A DNA stretch of 64,000 nucleotides from Acidimicrobiales bacterium (GTDB taxonomy: Bacteria; Actinomycetota; Acidimicrobiia; Acidimicrobiales; MedAcidi-G1). Location of the stretch: positions 1 to 64,000 of the forward strand of contig JAERSW010000039.1 in the NCBI GenBank assembly GCA_016845305.1. The letters are read 5' to 3'. Positions 45,629-53,331 of the stretch are shown piece by piece. Position 1 is the stretch's first letter, and the number at the start of each line of letters is the position of its first letter. The position numbers were made by a program, and so were the translations under genes. Under the pieces are notes generated by a model. It ran no database searches. It saw only the letters and a list, made by a program, of their open reading frames with translations, and had not been told where the DNA came from.

Positions 45629-45940
45629 GTGGATGCCCCGACACCTCCCACCGGCCCGACCGGCGACCTCCCCTCGGCCGCCCCGCCGACGACCGCCCGC
45701 GTCCTGGCCCTGGCGGCCATCGTGGTGGCCGGAGCCTGTGGCGGCCTGGTGGGCCACGCGGTGACCGACCTGCAGTGCACCGACGGCTGTACGGCGCTGG
45801 CCGGGTCCATGGGCCTGCTCGGCGCGGTGCTGGCCGCCGTCGGGGTGGGCATCGTCGCCGTCCTCGCCCTGCGGGCCATGGCCGAATGGCGGACCAACGA
45901 ACTCCAGCAGGCGGCCCGGGACCACCACCCGGTCGACTGA
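45629..45940 (+). CDS. Small membrane protein, unknown function
   Basis: 103 aa. A Pro/Thr-rich N-terminus, then two helices (VLALAAIVVAGACGGLVGHAV and MGLLGAVLAAVGVGIVAVL) separated by a loop with two cysteines (LQCTDGCTAL), and a polar tail. The loop cysteines could form a disulfide outside the membrane. No family recognised. The inositol monophosphatase gene follows 26 bp later. Confidence 0.65.
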   Translation: MDAPTPPTGPTGDLPSAAPPTTARVLALAAIVVAGACGGLVGHAVTDLQCTDGCTALAGSMGLLGAVLAAVGVGIVAVLALRAMAEWRTNELQQAARDHHPVD

Positions 45941-45966
45941 CCCGACGCCCCTCCCCGGCCGACCCC

Positions 45967-46857
45967 GTGTCCAGCCCCTCACCCGGCACCCTCACCGGCT
46001 CCCCGGCCGATCCCGCCGAACTCCGGGACCTCGCCCTCCGGGTGGCCCGCACGGTGGCCCCCGAGATCCTCCGCCGCTCCGGCCACGTGGCCGTGGCGTC
46101 CACCAAGTCCACCGCCACCGACCTGGTGACCGAGGTCGACCGCTGGTCCGAGACCCGGATCGTCGAAGGCCTGCTGGATGCCAGACCCGATGACTCCGTC
46201 GTCGGCGAGGAAGGCACCGGGGTGGTGGGCACCAGCGGGGTGCGCTGGGTCGTCGACCCCATCGACGGCACCACCGACTTCGTGTACCGGCACCCCGGGT
46301 TCTCCGTGTCCATCGCCGCGGAGGTCGACGGCCGTCCGGTGTCCGGCGTGGTCGTCGACCCGCTGGGTGGCGACGAGTTCTGCGCTGCGACCGGCCACGG
46401 CACGACCCGCAACGGCCGCCCGGTCCGTGTCTCCACCGTGGACGACCCGGCACGGGCGCTGGTGGCCACCGGCTTCTCCTACGACCCGGACGAGCGTCGC
46501 CGCCAGGCCTCGGTGCTGGTCGAGGTCCTCCCCCGCATCCGGGACGTCCGACGCATGGGCGGAGCGGCCACCGACCTCGCCTCGGTGTCCTGCGGGCGGG
46601 TGGACGCCTACTACGAACGGGGCATCAACCACTGGGACCGGGCCGCCGGAGCCCTCCTGGTCACCGAGGCCGGCGGCCGGGTCACCGACCTCGACAGCCA
46701 CGACCTGGTCGGCCCACGCCTCGTATCGGCCCCGGTCACCGTGGCCGCCCCGGCCGCCCTGCACGGTCCCCTGCTGGACCTCCTCCGTCGAGCCGACGCC
46801 GGTCAGGACGGGCCCTCGGGGCAGGAGGCCCCTCCATGGGGCAGCATCTCCCCATGA
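45967..46857 (+). CDS. Inositol monophosphatase-family phosphatase
   Basis: 296 aa. Metal-binding motifs GEEG, DPIDGTTDFVYRHPGFSVS and the late INHWDRAAGALL are intact, as is STKSTATDLVTEVD. It may dephosphorylate inositol-1-phosphate for phosphatidylinositol and mycothiol, histidinol phosphate or another sugar phosphate; sequence alone does not decide. It overlaps the start of the response regulator gene by 22 bases. Confidence 0.9.
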   Translation: MSSPSPGTLTGSPADPAELRDLALRVARTVAPEILRRSGHVAVASTKSTATDLVTEVDRWSETRIVEGLLDARPDDSVVGEEGTGVVGTSGVRWVVDPIDGTTDFVYRHPGFSVSIAAEVDGRPVSGVVVDPLGGDEFCAATGHGTTRNGRPVRVSTVDDPARALVATGFSYDPDERRRQASVLVEVLPRIRDVRRMGGAATDLASVSCGRVDAYYERGINHWDRAAGALLVTEAGGRVTDLDSHDLVGPRLVSAPVTVAAPAALHGPLLDLLRRADAGQDGPSGQEAPPWGSISP

Positions 46858-47567
46858 CGCAGCCACCTCCGGCGTCCCCACAGCCCGCCACCACGCGCAT
46901 CCTGACCGTGGAGGACGACGAGCGCATCCGGACCGCGGTGCGCCTCGCCCTCGAGGAGGAGGGCTGGGAGGTGTCCGAGACGGCCAGCGGCGAGGAGGCC
47001 CTCGAGTCGTTCGGCACCCGCGGCGCCGACGTCGTCCTCATCGACATCATGCTCCCCGGCATCGACGGCTTCGAGGTGTGCCGCAGCATCCGCCGGCTCG
47101 GCGACGTCCCCATCGTCATGGTCACCGCCCGGTCCGACAGCCACGACGTGGTGGCCGGGCTGGAGGCCGGAGCCGACGACTACCTCCGCAAGCCGTTCGA
47201 CCCCAAGGAACTCTCGGCCCGCATCCGTGCCCTGCTCCGACGGTCCCGACCCGACGAGACCCGGCCCACCCGGATCGAGATCGGCGGCCTGGAGATCCTC
47301 GCCGAGGAGGGCGTGGTCCGCCACGAGGGGACCGACCTCCACCTCACCCGGACCGAGTTCCGCCTCCTGGTGGAGCTGGCCACCGCCGAGGGGCGGGTCC
47401 TCAGCCGGGAGGACCTCCTCGAGAAGGTCTGGGGCTACGACTACTTCGGCGACGGCCGCCTGGTGGACGTCCACGTGCGTCGACTCCGGACCAAGGTCGA
47501 GCCCGATCCCGCCAACCCCCGGTACGTGGTGACCGTCCGCGGCATGGGCTACAAGCTCCAGGCCTGA
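46836..47567 (+). CDS. mtrA: OmpR-family response regulator, MtrA-like
   Basis: 243 aa. Receiver domain (ILTVEDDERIR, phosphoacceptor D70 in VLIDIMLPG, K119 in RKPFD) and an OmpR-type winged helix ending RRLRTKVEPD and VRGMGYKL. ATG 46836 is chosen for the AGGAGG seven bases upstream; ATG 46854 is also in frame. The following kinase and GerMN lipoprotein genes identify it as the MtrA position, a regulator of cell wall and division in actinobacteria. Confidence 0.9.
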   Translation: MGQHLPMTQPPPASPQPATTRILTVEDDERIRTAVRLALEEEGWEVSETASGEEALESFGTRGADVVLIDIMLPGIDGFEVCRSIRRLGDVPIVMVTARSDSHDVVAGLEAGADDYLRKPFDPKELSARIRALLRRSRPDETRPTRIEIGGLEILAEEGVVRHEGTDLHLTRTEFRLLVELATAEGRVLSREDLLEKVWGYDYFGDGRLVDVHVRRLRTKVEPDPANPRYVVTVRGMGYKLQA

Positions 47568-47589
47568 GCGGGCGCCCCGTCCACGGACC

Positions 47590-49026
47590 ATGCCGGAGCC
47601 GACCACCGACCCCGGACGGGGCGCCGACCACCCACCCAGCCTGGGGCTCGGCACCCGGATCGCCGTCCTCTTCGCGGTGGGCGGGCTCCTCGTCTCGCTG
47701 GGCATCGCCGGCGCCACGATGGCCCTGACCCGCCGACAGCTGGTTGAGGCCCGCGAGCAGACGGCAACGGTCGTCGCGGTCAGCAACGCCACCCGGCTCA
47801 GCAACCAGCTCACCCCGGAGTCCACCATCGAGGACCTCCCCACGGTGGTCGACTCCCTGACCAAGGTGGAGGGTGGCCAGCGCATCATCCGGCTCGGCGA
47901 CGACTGGCTCCCCGCCCCCGAGCTGGACCACGACGACCTGCCCCCCGACCTGGTGGCCCGCCTGGACGCACGGCTCGGAGGACGGCTGGTGACCGAGGTC
48001 CGCGGCGCACCCCACGTGGTGGTCGGGATCCCGCTGTCGGCCTTCGACGCCGACTACTACGCTGTTGTCGACCTGGCGGGGATCACCCACACCCTGGACA
48101 ACCTGCAGTACGTCCTGCTGGGTGCGGGCGCGGCCACCACCGTGCTGGCCGCCCTCCTGGGCTCGTGGGCCAGCAGGCGCACGCTGCGGCCCCTGCGACG
48201 GGTCCGAGGGGCCGCCGAGGCCATCGCCGGCGGGCGGCTCGACACCCGCCTCGGCCCCCAGTCCGACCCGGACCTGGACCGCCTGTCCGACTCGTTCAAC
48301 GAGATGGCCCGCGCCCTGGAGGCCCGGATCCACCGCGACGCCCGCTTCGCCTCCGACGTCAGCCACGAGCTGCGCAGCCCGCTGACCACCCTGATGGCCG
48401 GCGTGGGGGTGCTGGAGGCCCGCCGCGACGAACTGTCCGACCGCTCCCAGACCGCCCTCGACCTGCTGGTCCAGGACCTGGAGCGCTTCAACCGGCTGGT
48501 CAACGAGCTGCTGGAGATCTCCGGCTACGACGCCGGCGTGGCCGACCTCGACCTCACCGAGGTGAACGTGGCCCAGTTCCTCTCGGCCACGGTGGCCGGG
48601 ATGGACGGCATCCGCCTGGACCTGCCCAGGGACGGCCACGGCCTGGTCATCGAGGCCGACAAGCGGCGCCTGGCCCGGGTCATGGCCAACCTCCTGGACA
48701 ACGCCCGCCGCTACGGCGGTGGGGCGACGACCGTGTCCCTCGAATGCGGCGAGGAACTGGTCATCGCTGTGGAGGACGACGGCCCCGGGGTCCCCGACAC
48801 CGAGCGCACCGCCATCTTCGACCGGTTCTCGCGCGGATCGGCCGGTGGGCGACGGGGTGCCGACGGCGGCACCGGTCTCGGGCTCAGCCTCGTGGTCGAG
48901 GACCTCCGACTCCACGGTGGACGGGCCGCCGTCGAGGATCGCCCCGACGGCCGTCCCGGTGCCCGCTTCACGCTTCGGCTCCCCCGTCCCACCCCGCACG
49001 ACACGACGGAGGACGACGGTCGATGA
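47590..49026 (+). CDS. mtrB: Sensor histidine kinase, MtrB-like
   Basis: 478 aa. Membrane helices near residues 20-42 and 172-195 flank an extracytoplasmic sensor; a HAMP linker follows, then the phosphoacceptor H259 (SDVSHELRSPLT), N box NLLDNARRYGG, and EDDGPGVPD and GGTGLGLSLV of the ATPase. It phosphorylates the adjacent regulator. Its stop overlaps the lipoprotein start (ATGA). Confidence 0.92.
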   Translation: MPEPTTDPGRGADHPPSLGLGTRIAVLFAVGGLLVSLGIAGATMALTRRQLVEAREQTATVVAVSNATRLSNQLTPESTIEDLPTVVDSLTKVEGGQRIIRLGDDWLPAPELDHDDLPPDLVARLDARLGGRLVTEVRGAPHVVVGIPLSAFDADYYAVVDLAGITHTLDNLQYVLLGAGAATTVLAALLGSWASRRTLRPLRRVRGAAEAIAGGRLDTRLGPQSDPDLDRLSDSFNEMARALEARIHRDARFASDVSHELRSPLTTLMAGVGVLEARRDELSDRSQTALDLLVQDLERFNRLVNELLEISGYDAGVADLDLTEVNVAQFLSATVAGMDGIRLDLPRDGHGLVIEADKRRLARVMANLLDNARRYGGGATTVSLECGEELVIAVEDDGPGVPDTERTAIFDRFSRGSAGGRRGADGGTGLGLSLVVEDLRLHGGRAAVEDRPDGRPGARFTLRLPRPTPHDTTEDDGR

Positions 49027-49733
49027 GGCGCACGCGATCCTCCCGGCAGGAGCCCACCCGGCGGGAGCCCACTCATCAGAAGCCCACCCATCAGAAGTTG
49101 GGCGTCCTCGCCGCGACGACGCTGCTCGGTGTGGCGGCCGCCTGCGGCATCCCATTGGACGACGGACCCCGGGACCTCGCGGTGGACCTCCCCGACGCCC
49201 TCCTCCCGGCGGCGTCCACGACCACCGAGGAACCCGTTCCGCCGGCCATCGAGACCGAGGTCGTCCAGATCTACCTGGCCCGGGCCGACGAGGACGACCG
49301 CATGGTCCTGCACCCCGTCGACCGGGAGATCCAGGGCGACGGCTCCATCAACGTGATCCTGGCCGAGGTGTTCGCCGGGCCCAGCGCGGACGAGCAGGAG
49401 GCCGAGTACGTGTCGCCGTTCGCCGAGGGCAGCACGGTGGTGGGAACGGTGCTGGAAGCCGGCCTGCTGGAGATCCACCTCGATTCCCTGGACGGCTTCC
49501 CGCAGGACGACAGCACCGGCAACCGGCTCGCCTTCGCCATGCTGGTCTGCACGGCGGTGGACCTGGTGGTGGGCGCCGAGATCGACCGGGTGGCCATCCT
49601 CCTCGACGGCGAGCAGGGCCTGGAGCCCATCAACGCACCGGTCAGCGACGGCGATCCCCCGGTGGACGGGTCCCCGGTGACCTGCGACAACTACGCCGCC
49701 TTCCGGACGACGCCGGTCGAACTGGACGCCTGA
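49023..49733 (+). CDS. lpqB: GerMN-domain lipoprotein, LpqB-like
   Basis: 236 aa. A basic N-terminus with a PTHQKPTHQK repeat, a hydrophobic stretch and lipobox LGVAAAC (C41) mark a lipoprotein. The rest is one GerMN domain (VQIYLARADED, INVILAEVFAGPSADEQ, GNRLAFAMLV). In mycobacteria LpqB binds the sensor part of MtrB and tunes it; here the C-terminal beta-propeller of full LpqB (about 580 aa) is missing. It is translationally coupled to mtrB. Confidence 0.82.
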   Translation: MRRTRSSRQEPTRREPTHQKPTHQKLGVLAATTLLGVAAACGIPLDDGPRDLAVDLPDALLPAASTTTEEPVPPAIETEVVQIYLARADEDDRMVLHPVDREIQGDGSINVILAEVFAGPSADEQEAEYVSPFAEGSTVVGTVLEAGLLEIHLDSLDGFPQDDSTGNRLAFAMLVCTAVDLVVGAEIDRVAILLDGEQGLEPINAPVSDGDPPVDGSPVTCDNYAAFRTTPVELDA

Positions 49734-49760
49734 CGCCGCGGAACCGGTCAGCCGCCGCGG

Positions 49761-50219
49761 TCAGCCAGTAGTGGTGCCCACCTCGATGCGGGCCTTGAGG
49801 TCGTCGATGGCGGCGTGCACCACCTTGGCCTCCAGCCGGCGCCGGACGAAGCCGGGCAGGCGGATCAGAAGGTCCACGTCGAGGTCGTAGACCACCTGGG
49901 TGGCCGACGGATCGCCCTCGACGGCCACGAACTCGTATTCACCGCTCATCCGCTCCAGCAGGTCGCCCTCGACCAGCCGCCACGAGATGCGCAACGGGTT
50001 GGAGCCGTAGCTGTAGCGGAGGGTGTAGCTGGTGCTGCGGCCCATGGCCGCGGCCCGGAAGGCCACGTCGCCGGGACGGCCCTGGTCGTCACGGACCAGC
50101 ACCCGGGCCTCCTTGATGTCCGGCGCCCACTCCGGCAGGCGTTCGACGTCGAGCACCGTCTCGTAGCACTGCTCGGGCGTCGCCCGCACGATGGCCCGCT
50201 GGCTGGCGTGGTCGGTCAT
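49761..50219 (-). CDS. SRPBCC (START-like) domain protein
   Basis: 152 aa. RAIVRATPEQCYETVLDVERLPEWAPD is the usual start of coenzyme-Q-binding/polyketide-cyclase-type SRPBCC proteins, and the helix-grip fold continues to DDLKARIE. It probably binds a hydrophobic ligand. ATG 50219 has AGGAGG six bases upstream. It converges on lpqB. Confidence 0.88.
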   Translation of the reverse strand: MTDHASQRAIVRATPEQCYETVLDVERLPEWAPDIKEARVLVRDDQGRPGDVAFRAAAMGRSTSYTLRYSYGSNPLRISWRLVEGDLLERMSGEYEFVAVEGDPSATQVVYDLDVDLLIRLPGFVRRRLEAKVVHAAIDDLKARIEVGTTTG

Positions 50220-50242
50220 GGTCCGCCTCCTCGCCGCCGACA

Positions 50243-50734
50243 CTACCGGTCGTCGAACCGGCCGTGGTGCGCCCCCCAGAGGCCGGCCAGGCCCAGCCCG
50301 TAGACCGGGACGAGCACCGAGGCGGCGACCGCCGTGTAGGGAACGGCCGAGGCGGCCGCCACCCCGACCACCACCTGGGCGGCCAGCAGCCCCATCATCC
50401 GACGCCGGACCGGCCGGGGGGCACACCCGGCCAGGAAGTAGAGGCCGCCAATCCCGATGGCGGTGGTCCGGCTCCGGTCGAGGGCCACGGCGAAGGCCCA
50501 CAGGAAGGCACCACAGCCGAGGGCGAACAGGCCGAGGTCGACGGCCACCGCGACGGCCCGCGGTACCCCGTCGGAGAAAACGGCCACGACGCTGGCCACC
50601 ACGAAGACCACCGTGCCGACGGTCGAGACCCGCACGATTGCCGGTCCCGTCGGTCCACCCCCCGGCAGGCCGTCCCGATCGGCGCCGTCCCCACCGCCGG
50701 GTCCGGACTCCGGCTCAGGCGAGGAGTTCGACAC
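50243..50734 (-). CDS. Four-helix membrane protein, unknown function
   Basis: 163 aa. A Gly/Pro-rich N-terminus (30 residues) then four hydrophobic segments (about 37-53, 60-85, 92-103 with LYFLAGCAP, and 115-155). No family is assigned. Its GTG overlaps the end of the glycosyltransferase gene by 20 bases, so the two are probably coupled; a role in the same envelope pathway is inference. Confidence 0.75.
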   Translation of the reverse strand: MSNSSPEPESGPGGGDGADRDGLPGGGPTGPAIVRVSTVGTVVFVVASVVAVFSDGVPRAVAVAVDLGLFALGCGAFLWAFAVALDRSRTTAIGIGGLYFLAGCAPRPVRRRMMGLLAAQVVVGVAAASAVPYTAVAASVLVPVYGLGLAGLWGAHHGRFDDR

Positions 50735-51848
50735 CGTCGATCCCCCTCCGGAGCCGGTCGGCCAGCACGTCGTACGAGAACTCGGCCTCGGCCCGTCGAC
50801 GTGCCGCCCGCCCCATCTCGGTCCGGCGACCCTCGTCGGCCAGCAGGTCGACCAGGGCGTCGGCCACCCGCGCCGGGGCGTCGGGACGCCGCACGACCAC
50901 GCCGGTCTCGCCGTCGGCCACCGCCTCGGCCGAGCCGCCGCTGTCGCCGGCCACCGACGGCACGCCCGCCGCCGCGGCCTCCACGAACACGATGCCGAAC
51001 CCCTCCTGCTCCAGCCCGCCCCACCGGTTGCGGCACAGCATGGAGAACACGTCGCCGCACCCGTAGAGCCCCGGGAGGAGCTCGTCGGGGACGCGCCCGA
51101 GGAGGCGGATCGGCGCCCCGGTGGAGGCCACCAGGCCCTCGAGGCGGGCCCGGTCCCGCCCCGAACCGGCGATGGCCACGACGGCTTCGGGCACCACCGT
51201 CCGGAGGCGGGCCGCGGCCCGGACCAGGGTGTCCATGCCCTTTCGGGGCACCAGTCGACTGACGGAGACGACCAACGGGGCGTCCACCGGGAGGTCCAAC
51301 TCGCCGCGGACCGTGGCCCGCTCGGCGGCGTCCAGCGGCCGGAACCGGGTGGTGTCCACCCCGGGCGGCACGATCACGGTGGGAAGCGAGCAACCGGCCG
51401 CCCGCTCGGCCTCGGCGGCCGGGTAGTGGCCGGCGCACACCACCAGCGAGGCGTGGCGCAGCACCCGACGGAGCAGCGAACGGGTGCCGGGTAGGCGGCC
51501 GGGCACCGTCACCTCGGCCCCGTGGAGCACCACGGCGTAGGGGCGGTCCAGCCGCGGTGCGGCCAGGCCCACCGGGAGCGCCGGGTCCCAGACCACGAGC
51601 TCGGCGTCGTGGTCGGCGGCGAGGCGGTCGACCCGTCGAGCCAGCGAATGGGTGGGCAGGAGCCACGGCTCCCTGCTCCGGGTGACGACGTGGTCCTGCT
51701 CGGCGTCGAAGCGTCCGGCGTCGCGGTGTGGCGTGGTGTGCACGGCCACGTCGTCGGCGGGCAGGCGTCGCCAGAGCTCCCACAGGTAGGACTGGATGCC
51801 TCCGACCTTCGGGGGGTAGTCGTTGGTGACCAGGAGGTGGCGCCTCAC
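50715..51848 (-). CDS. pimB: PimB-like GT4 glycosyltransferase
   Basis: 377 aa GT-B enzyme. HLLVTNDYPPKVGGIQSYLWEL at the N-terminus closely follows the mannosyltransferase PimB pattern, then VIVPPGVDTTRFRP, SRLVPRKGMDTL and the EX7E-type EQEGFGIVFVEA. PimB adds the second mannose of phosphatidylinositol mannosides. Assignment beyond GT4 is by pattern memory. GTG 51848 overlaps the queG stop (GTGA). Confidence 0.82.
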   Translation of the reverse strand: MRRHLLVTNDYPPKVGGIQSYLWELWRRLPADDVAVHTTPHRDAGRFDAEQDHVVTRSREPWLLPTHSLARRVDRLAADHDAELVVWDPALPVGLAAPRLDRPYAVVLHGAEVTVPGRLPGTRSLLRRVLRHASLVVCAGHYPAAEAERAAGCSLPTVIVPPGVDTTRFRPLDAAERATVRGELDLPVDAPLVVSVSRLVPRKGMDTLVRAAARLRTVVPEAVVAIAGSGRDRARLEGLVASTGAPIRLLGRVPDELLPGLYGCGDVFSMLCRNRWGGLEQEGFGIVFVEAAAAGVPSVAGDSGGSAEAVADGETGVVVRRPDAPARVADALVDLLADEGRRTEMGRAARRRAEAEFSYDVLADRLRRGIDGVELLA

Positions 51849-52957
51849 GATCCCACCCTGCCGTCGGACCGTCGGAGTTCCTCGGCCACCGTCGGATCGC
51901 CGTCCGGGCCCCGGTCCGGGTGGTCGACCAGGAGGTCGGTCCGACCCAGTCGGGCGACCGCCCACACGGCGTGGGCGCGCAACAGGGCATCGGGATGGGC
52001 CAGGTGGTCGGCCAGGAGGCGGACGGTGGCCGGATCGTCGCCCGACCCCGTGTTCCCCAGCGCGACCAGCGCGTTGCGGCGCAGGTACCGGGGGTCGCGC
52101 TCGGCCACGTACCAGCGCCCGAAGCGCTCCATCACCTCATCGTCAGACGCCTCGAGGACCGCGAGCGCCTCGACGTCGGCGGCCGGGTCGACGGTGCCGT
52201 CCGCGGCGCGCTCCGGACGCCCCACCGGGCAGGCCTCCTGGCAGTCGTCGCAGCCGTACAGGCGCCCGCCGAGGGCCTCGCGGAACTCCCGTGGGATGGG
52301 GCCGGGCGCCTGGACCAGCCAGGCCAGGCAGCGGCGGGCGTCGACCACGCCGCCGTCGAGGATGGCACCCGTCGGACAGAGGTCGAGGCAGCGCCGGCAG
52401 GTGCCGCACCCGTCGGCCACCGGCTCCGACGCGGGCAGCGAGGCGTCGGTGACCACCGAGCCGAGGACGAACCAGCTCCCCCGGCCGGGCAGCAGCACGT
52501 TGGCGTTGCGCCCCCACCAGCCGATCCCGGCACGCACCGCGGCCGCCCGGTCGACGAGGGCGTTGTCGTCGGCCACCACCCGGGCCGTCCACCCGTCGAC
52601 CCGCAGTCGGTCGGCCACCACCTCCAGCCCCTGACGGAGCGTGGCGTAGTGGTCGTGGCGGGCGTAGGCGGCGATCCGCATCCGCCCCGCGGCCACGTCG
52701 GCCAGGCGGGGCGCCGGCGTCCGCAGCGCCCCGACGACCAGGGACCGGGCACCGGGGACGATCCGCCCGGGGTCGGTCGACCGTGCCGGATTGCGGAAGG
52801 TGAACTGCATGCCACCGTGCAGCCCGGCGTCCCGACGGCGTTCGATCTCGGCCCGGACGTCGTCGAACGGCTCGGCCGACGCCACCCCGACCGCATCGAG
52901 GCCCGCCCGGGCCCCGAGGTCGGCCAGGTCGGAGGCCAGGAGGTCCAGCGGCGACAC
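51845..52957 (-). CDS. queG: Epoxyqueuosine reductase QueG
   Basis: 370 aa. Two 4Fe-4S clusters are supplied by CGTCRRCLDLCP and the later YGCDDCQEACPVG; IGWWGRNANVLLPGRGSWFVLG is the QueG core, and the C-terminal HEAT-like part (RRNALVALGNTG, LLRAHAVWAVARLG) is usual. It reduces epoxyqueuosine to queuosine in tRNA with cobalamin. GTG start. Confidence 0.93.
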   Translation of the reverse strand: MSPLDLLASDLADLGARAGLDAVGVASAEPFDDVRAEIERRRDAGLHGGMQFTFRNPARSTDPGRIVPGARSLVVGALRTPAPRLADVAAGRMRIAAYARHDHYATLRQGLEVVADRLRVDGWTARVVADDNALVDRAAAVRAGIGWWGRNANVLLPGRGSWFVLGSVVTDASLPASEPVADGCGTCRRCLDLCPTGAILDGGVVDARRCLAWLVQAPGPIPREFREALGGRLYGCDDCQEACPVGRPERAADGTVDPAADVEALAVLEASDDEVMERFGRWYVAERDPRYLRRNALVALGNTGSGDDPATVRLLADHLAHPDALLRAHAVWAVARLGRTDLLVDHPDRGPDGDPTVAEELRRSDGRVGS

Positions 52958-52988
52958 GCCGCCAGCCTCCCATGCGGGACCCCGACGG

Positions 52989-53237
52989 TCAGGTCCCGGC
53001 GTCGCCCTCCACCGTGTGGCGCAGCGGGGGCACCAGGCCCGACTCTCCGATGACCCGCAGGGCCCGGAACTCGTCGAGCTCGACCACCACCGCGTCGCCG
53101 GGCTGGCGCCCGCAGAGGAAGGTGACCATGCAGTCGTCGCAGGTCTCCGTTCCCTGCTGCGAGCACTCGTCGCAGTCGATCACGAGGGTGTCGCCCCCCG
53201 TGCCATCCCGGGCGTCCCGGGTTCTCTTCGCATCCAT
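52989..53237 (-). CDS. Small cysteine-rich protein
   Basis: 82 aa. Two CxxC pairs, C22/C25 (DCDEC) and C33/C36 (TCDDC), plus C42, suggest a zinc or iron-sulfur knuckle; the C-terminal half (DEFRALRVIGESGLVPPLRH) is predicted soluble. No named family recognised. CAGGAT (53245-53250, minus strand) is 7 bases before the ATG. It is divergent from the LexA-box nuclease fusion over 94 bp. Confidence 0.75.
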   Translation of the reverse strand: MDAKRTRDARDGTGGDTLVIDCDECSQQGTETCDDCMVTFLCGRQPGDAVVVELDEFRALRVIGESGLVPPLRHTVEGDAGT

Positions 53238-53296
53238 GGTCGACATCCTGACGAGGGGGTGTGACAGCCGTCCCCGGACGGCCCTTCCGAGATGAC

Positions 53297-53325
53297 TTGA
53301 CGGGCGAACGCCTGTTCGATTCACT
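53297..53325 (+). promoter_or_regulatory. LexA-type SOS box inside a promoter
   Basis: CGAAC-GCCT-GTTCG (53305-53318) is a perfect palindrome of the Gram-positive LexA type. It lies exactly in the 17-bp spacer between TTGACG (53297-53302) and a weak -10 TTCACT (53320-53325). Transcription would begin about at the ATG, so the mRNA is probably leaderless and repressed by LexA until DNA damage. Confidence 0.8.
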
Positions 53326-53331
53326 GGAGGG

